From contig KE356562.1 of assembly GCA_000416005.1 (NCBI GenBank), positions 1,251,296 to 1,267,419 on the forward strand: a stretch of 16,124 nt of DNA, written 5' to 3'. Below are positions 14,735 through 16,124 of this stretch, one piece after another; positions within the stretch are counted from its first letter, which is position 1; the number at the start of each line of letters is the position of its first letter. The translations under genes were made by a program, and so were the position numbers. Origin of the DNA: Haloquadratum sp. J07HQX50. Lineage in GTDB: Archaea > Halobacteriota > Halobacteria > Halobacteriales > Haloferacaceae. The notes under the pieces were generated by a model. The model saw only the letters and a program-made list of their open reading frames with translations. It did not search any database and was not told the DNA's origin.

Positions 14735-15904
14735 TTATAGCGGGGATACGCGCCGCCGAACGATGAACAAAAGAATAGTTGCTATAGCAGTCATCACAGC
14801 CAAGATAGCCCACCCGGAATAATATCCAGTTGTCTGCACAAGATAGCCAAATAACGGTGGAGTTGTGATACCGCCAAGATTAATTGCCGTCTGTCCGCCT
14901 GCGGAAGCGGCACCGAGTTCATCGGTTTCTACTAATCCTGTGAGACATGAATAATAAATGCCAGTCGACCCATGAATTGATAGTCCTAATCCAAGGAAGA
15001 GGCCCACGGAGGTAAGAAGAGATTCTGGTTCGAGGGTAAGTATGGTGAAGAGAACAGCCGCCACTGCGACTTGTCCAAGTGCAACCGTAGCAGCACCACG
15101 TACGCCTGAGAGACGATCTGCAAGGCTTCCAGCTCCAATCCGTGCTGCACTGCCAGTCAATTGCGTGCCCGCAAGCACCAGTCCGCCAATCGCGGCTGCT
15201 GCACCAACTACGTCCTGGAAATAGAGGACAATGTACCCTAACATTGTGAAGATACTTGCTCCAATAAATGCACCCGCGGCAAGTAAAAGCAGATATGCTG
15301 GCCTTGTGAGGAGGCTACGAATGTCTGGGAGTGTCAATTCTCCAGTGCCATTGCCACCATCATATGTCTGTGCAAAACCTACCGTGTACCCGCTTGCAAG
15401 CAGTGCAATAACCCAAAATCCAATTGGCCACCAGACAACAGCAGCAATTCCGGTAATGATGACTGAGGCGAGCGCGCTTCCAGTAGTAACACCGACCTGT
15501 TTGACCCCCATTGCTAAGTTTAGTTGGTCTGGAGGTGCATTCCGAGCGATCCCTCGATTTGATGCAGGCATCGCTGGCGAGTACGATGCCCCGAGCAACA
15601 CGGTCGCCACGAGGAGTGCTCCATATGAGGGCGCAACGGGCAGCACGACAGCGGTGATAGCTAAACCGATCAGTCCACAGACCATGATCCGTCGCTCACC
15701 AAAGCCATCGACAGCCGCGCCGCTCGGAAACAATGCGACTGTATAGCCGACAACTGCAGCTGTTAGAAATAGACCGACTAGGGACTCAGAAAGGGCAAAG
15801 CTGTCGCGGATGAACCCTGTTGCCGCAAAAATACTGTAGTAACATAAACTTGCTGCGGCCTGCCATCCAGAGACTAATCCAACATCACGCCACGTATCAA
15901 GCAC
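14735..15904 (-). CDS. Major facilitator superfamily transporter
   Basis: A 389-aa protein with about 12 hydrophobic segments in two halves. After the second helix is the MFS loop-2/3 signature GAAVDGFGERRIM (G-x3-D-x-G-R/K-type), with a matching loop in the second half, AGSLADRLSGVRG. The VLLGASYSPAMPASNRGIAR segment is typical of nitrate/oxalate- or sugar-phosphate-like MFS groups, but the substrate cannot be assigned. The start is GTG at 15904; a TGA lies four codons upstream in frame, so no longer start exists. It lies 45 nt after the metX stop, with a hairpin between, and precedes the nuclease gene. Co-transcription with metX is possible. Confidence 0.85.
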   Translation of the reverse strand: MLDTWRDVGLVSGWQAAASLCYYSIFAATGFIRDSFALSESLVGLFLTAAVVGYTVALFPSGAAVDGFGERRIMVCGLIGLAITAVVLPVAPSYGALLVATVLLGASYSPAMPASNRGIARNAPPDQLNLAMGVKQVGVTTGSALASVIITGIAAVVWWPIGFWVIALLASGYTVGFAQTYDGGNGTGELTLPDIRSLLTRPAYLLLLAAGAFIGASIFTMLGYIVLYFQDVVGAAAAIGGLVLAGTQLTGSAARIGAGSLADRLSGVRGAATVALGQVAVAAVLFTILTLEPESLLTSVGLFLGLGLSIHGSTGIYYSCLTGLVETDELGAASAGGQTAINLGGITTPPLFGYLVQTTGYYSGWAILAVMTAIATILLFIVRRRVSPL

Positions 15905-15909
15905 GTGTC

Positions 15910-15928
15910 CCAGTCAGTGTGAGACTGG
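15910..15928 (-). promoter_or_regulatory. Hairpin between metX and the MFS gene
   Basis: On the minus strand CCAGTC and GACTGG form a perfect 6-bp stem with a 7-nt loop, ending 5 nt before the MFS GTG start. There is no T-run after it, so it is more likely an operator, RNA processing site or translational control hairpin than a terminator. Confidence 0.4.
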
Positions 15929-15949
15929 TTTGAGCGTTGTGCGTTCGAC

Positions 15950-16124
15950 TCACTCACTAAATAATGAGGCATGGACCGGAGCGAAGTTAGAGTCATTTTC
16001 AGGGGTAGGACCATCGCTATCATGCACTGCACGGCCAGCAACGCCAGCGTCGAGAAAGTCACGAAGTGGAGGACCAAGTTTCCCTGGTTCGACCAAGAAG
16101 GCATCGTGACCGTGATCAGATTCA
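15950..16124 (-). CDS. metX: Homoserine O-acetyltransferase, C-terminal end only
   Basis: The last 58 residues of a gene whose start is beyond the right edge. The sequence [13 protein letters not shown] is the family signature around the catalytic His (alpha/beta-hydrolase fold; the His is the one in GHDAF), followed by [16 protein letters not shown] and a short tail ending at TGA 15950-15952. MetX acetylates homoserine from acetyl-CoA as the first committed step towards methionine. The nucleophile Ser and the Asp would lie upstream, out of view. The frame is intact as far as seen. Confidence 0.88.
   Translation of the reverse strand, partial: ESDHGHDAFLVEPGKLGPPLRDFLDAGVAGRAVHDSDGPTPENDSNFAPVHASLFSE

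Noticed and set aside
14607..14813. N-terminal extension of the RecJ-like protein
   Set aside because: It overlaps the MFS gene and reads as Ser/Arg/Cys-rich non-haloarchaeal sequence. A Shine-Dalgarno (AAAGGAG) sits right before ATG 14606.
15231..15746. 171-codon plus-strand frame
   Set aside because: It is antisense to the MFS gene and shows the usual mirror composition of a membrane gene.

Overview
This window looks like a haloarchaeal chromosome. The proteins are acidic and haloarchaeal in style, several genes appear leaderless, and the base composition is moderate rather than GC-rich. A low-GC genus such as Haloquadratum would fit, but the species call is an inference. The more GC-rich stretches are mostly insertion-sequence (IS) relics that read like other haloarchaeal elements.

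Left part (1-4769). A minus-strand gene enters from the left edge and reads as an ApaH/PPP-type metallophosphoesterase fused in one frame to the start of a class 1 polyphosphate kinase. Divergent from it are a sulfatase-superfamily gene and, overlapping it by 1 nt, a GNAT acetyltransferase broken at a T7 run. After a gene-free stretch comes a VTT (TVP38/TMEM64/DedA-like) membrane protein whose 5' end contains a 5-bp tandem duplication.

Middle (about 4.9-13.1 kb) is an accessory island made mainly of decayed mobile DNA and toxin-antitoxin parts. It holds a ruined IS1341-type tnpB with a candidate omega-RNA 3' end and a divergent 47-aa ribbon-helix-helix-like gene. A CxxC/membrane protein and an unreported-looking 56-aa secreted peptide gene follow. 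A winged-helix antitoxin remnant is cut off by a transposase tail. A nearly full-length but broken YREK-type DDE transposase comes next, and a third scrap of the same family lies further right. An apparently intact vapBC module sits only 17 nt upstream of the transposase gene.

Right part (13.1-16.1 kb) is conserved chromosome on the minus strand, in transcription order metX (C-terminus only, runs off the right edge), an MFS transporter and a RecJ-like DHH/DHHA1 nuclease.

No rRNA, complete tRNA or CRISPR array was seen. Family calls rest on motif recognition and translation by eye; no database search was run.
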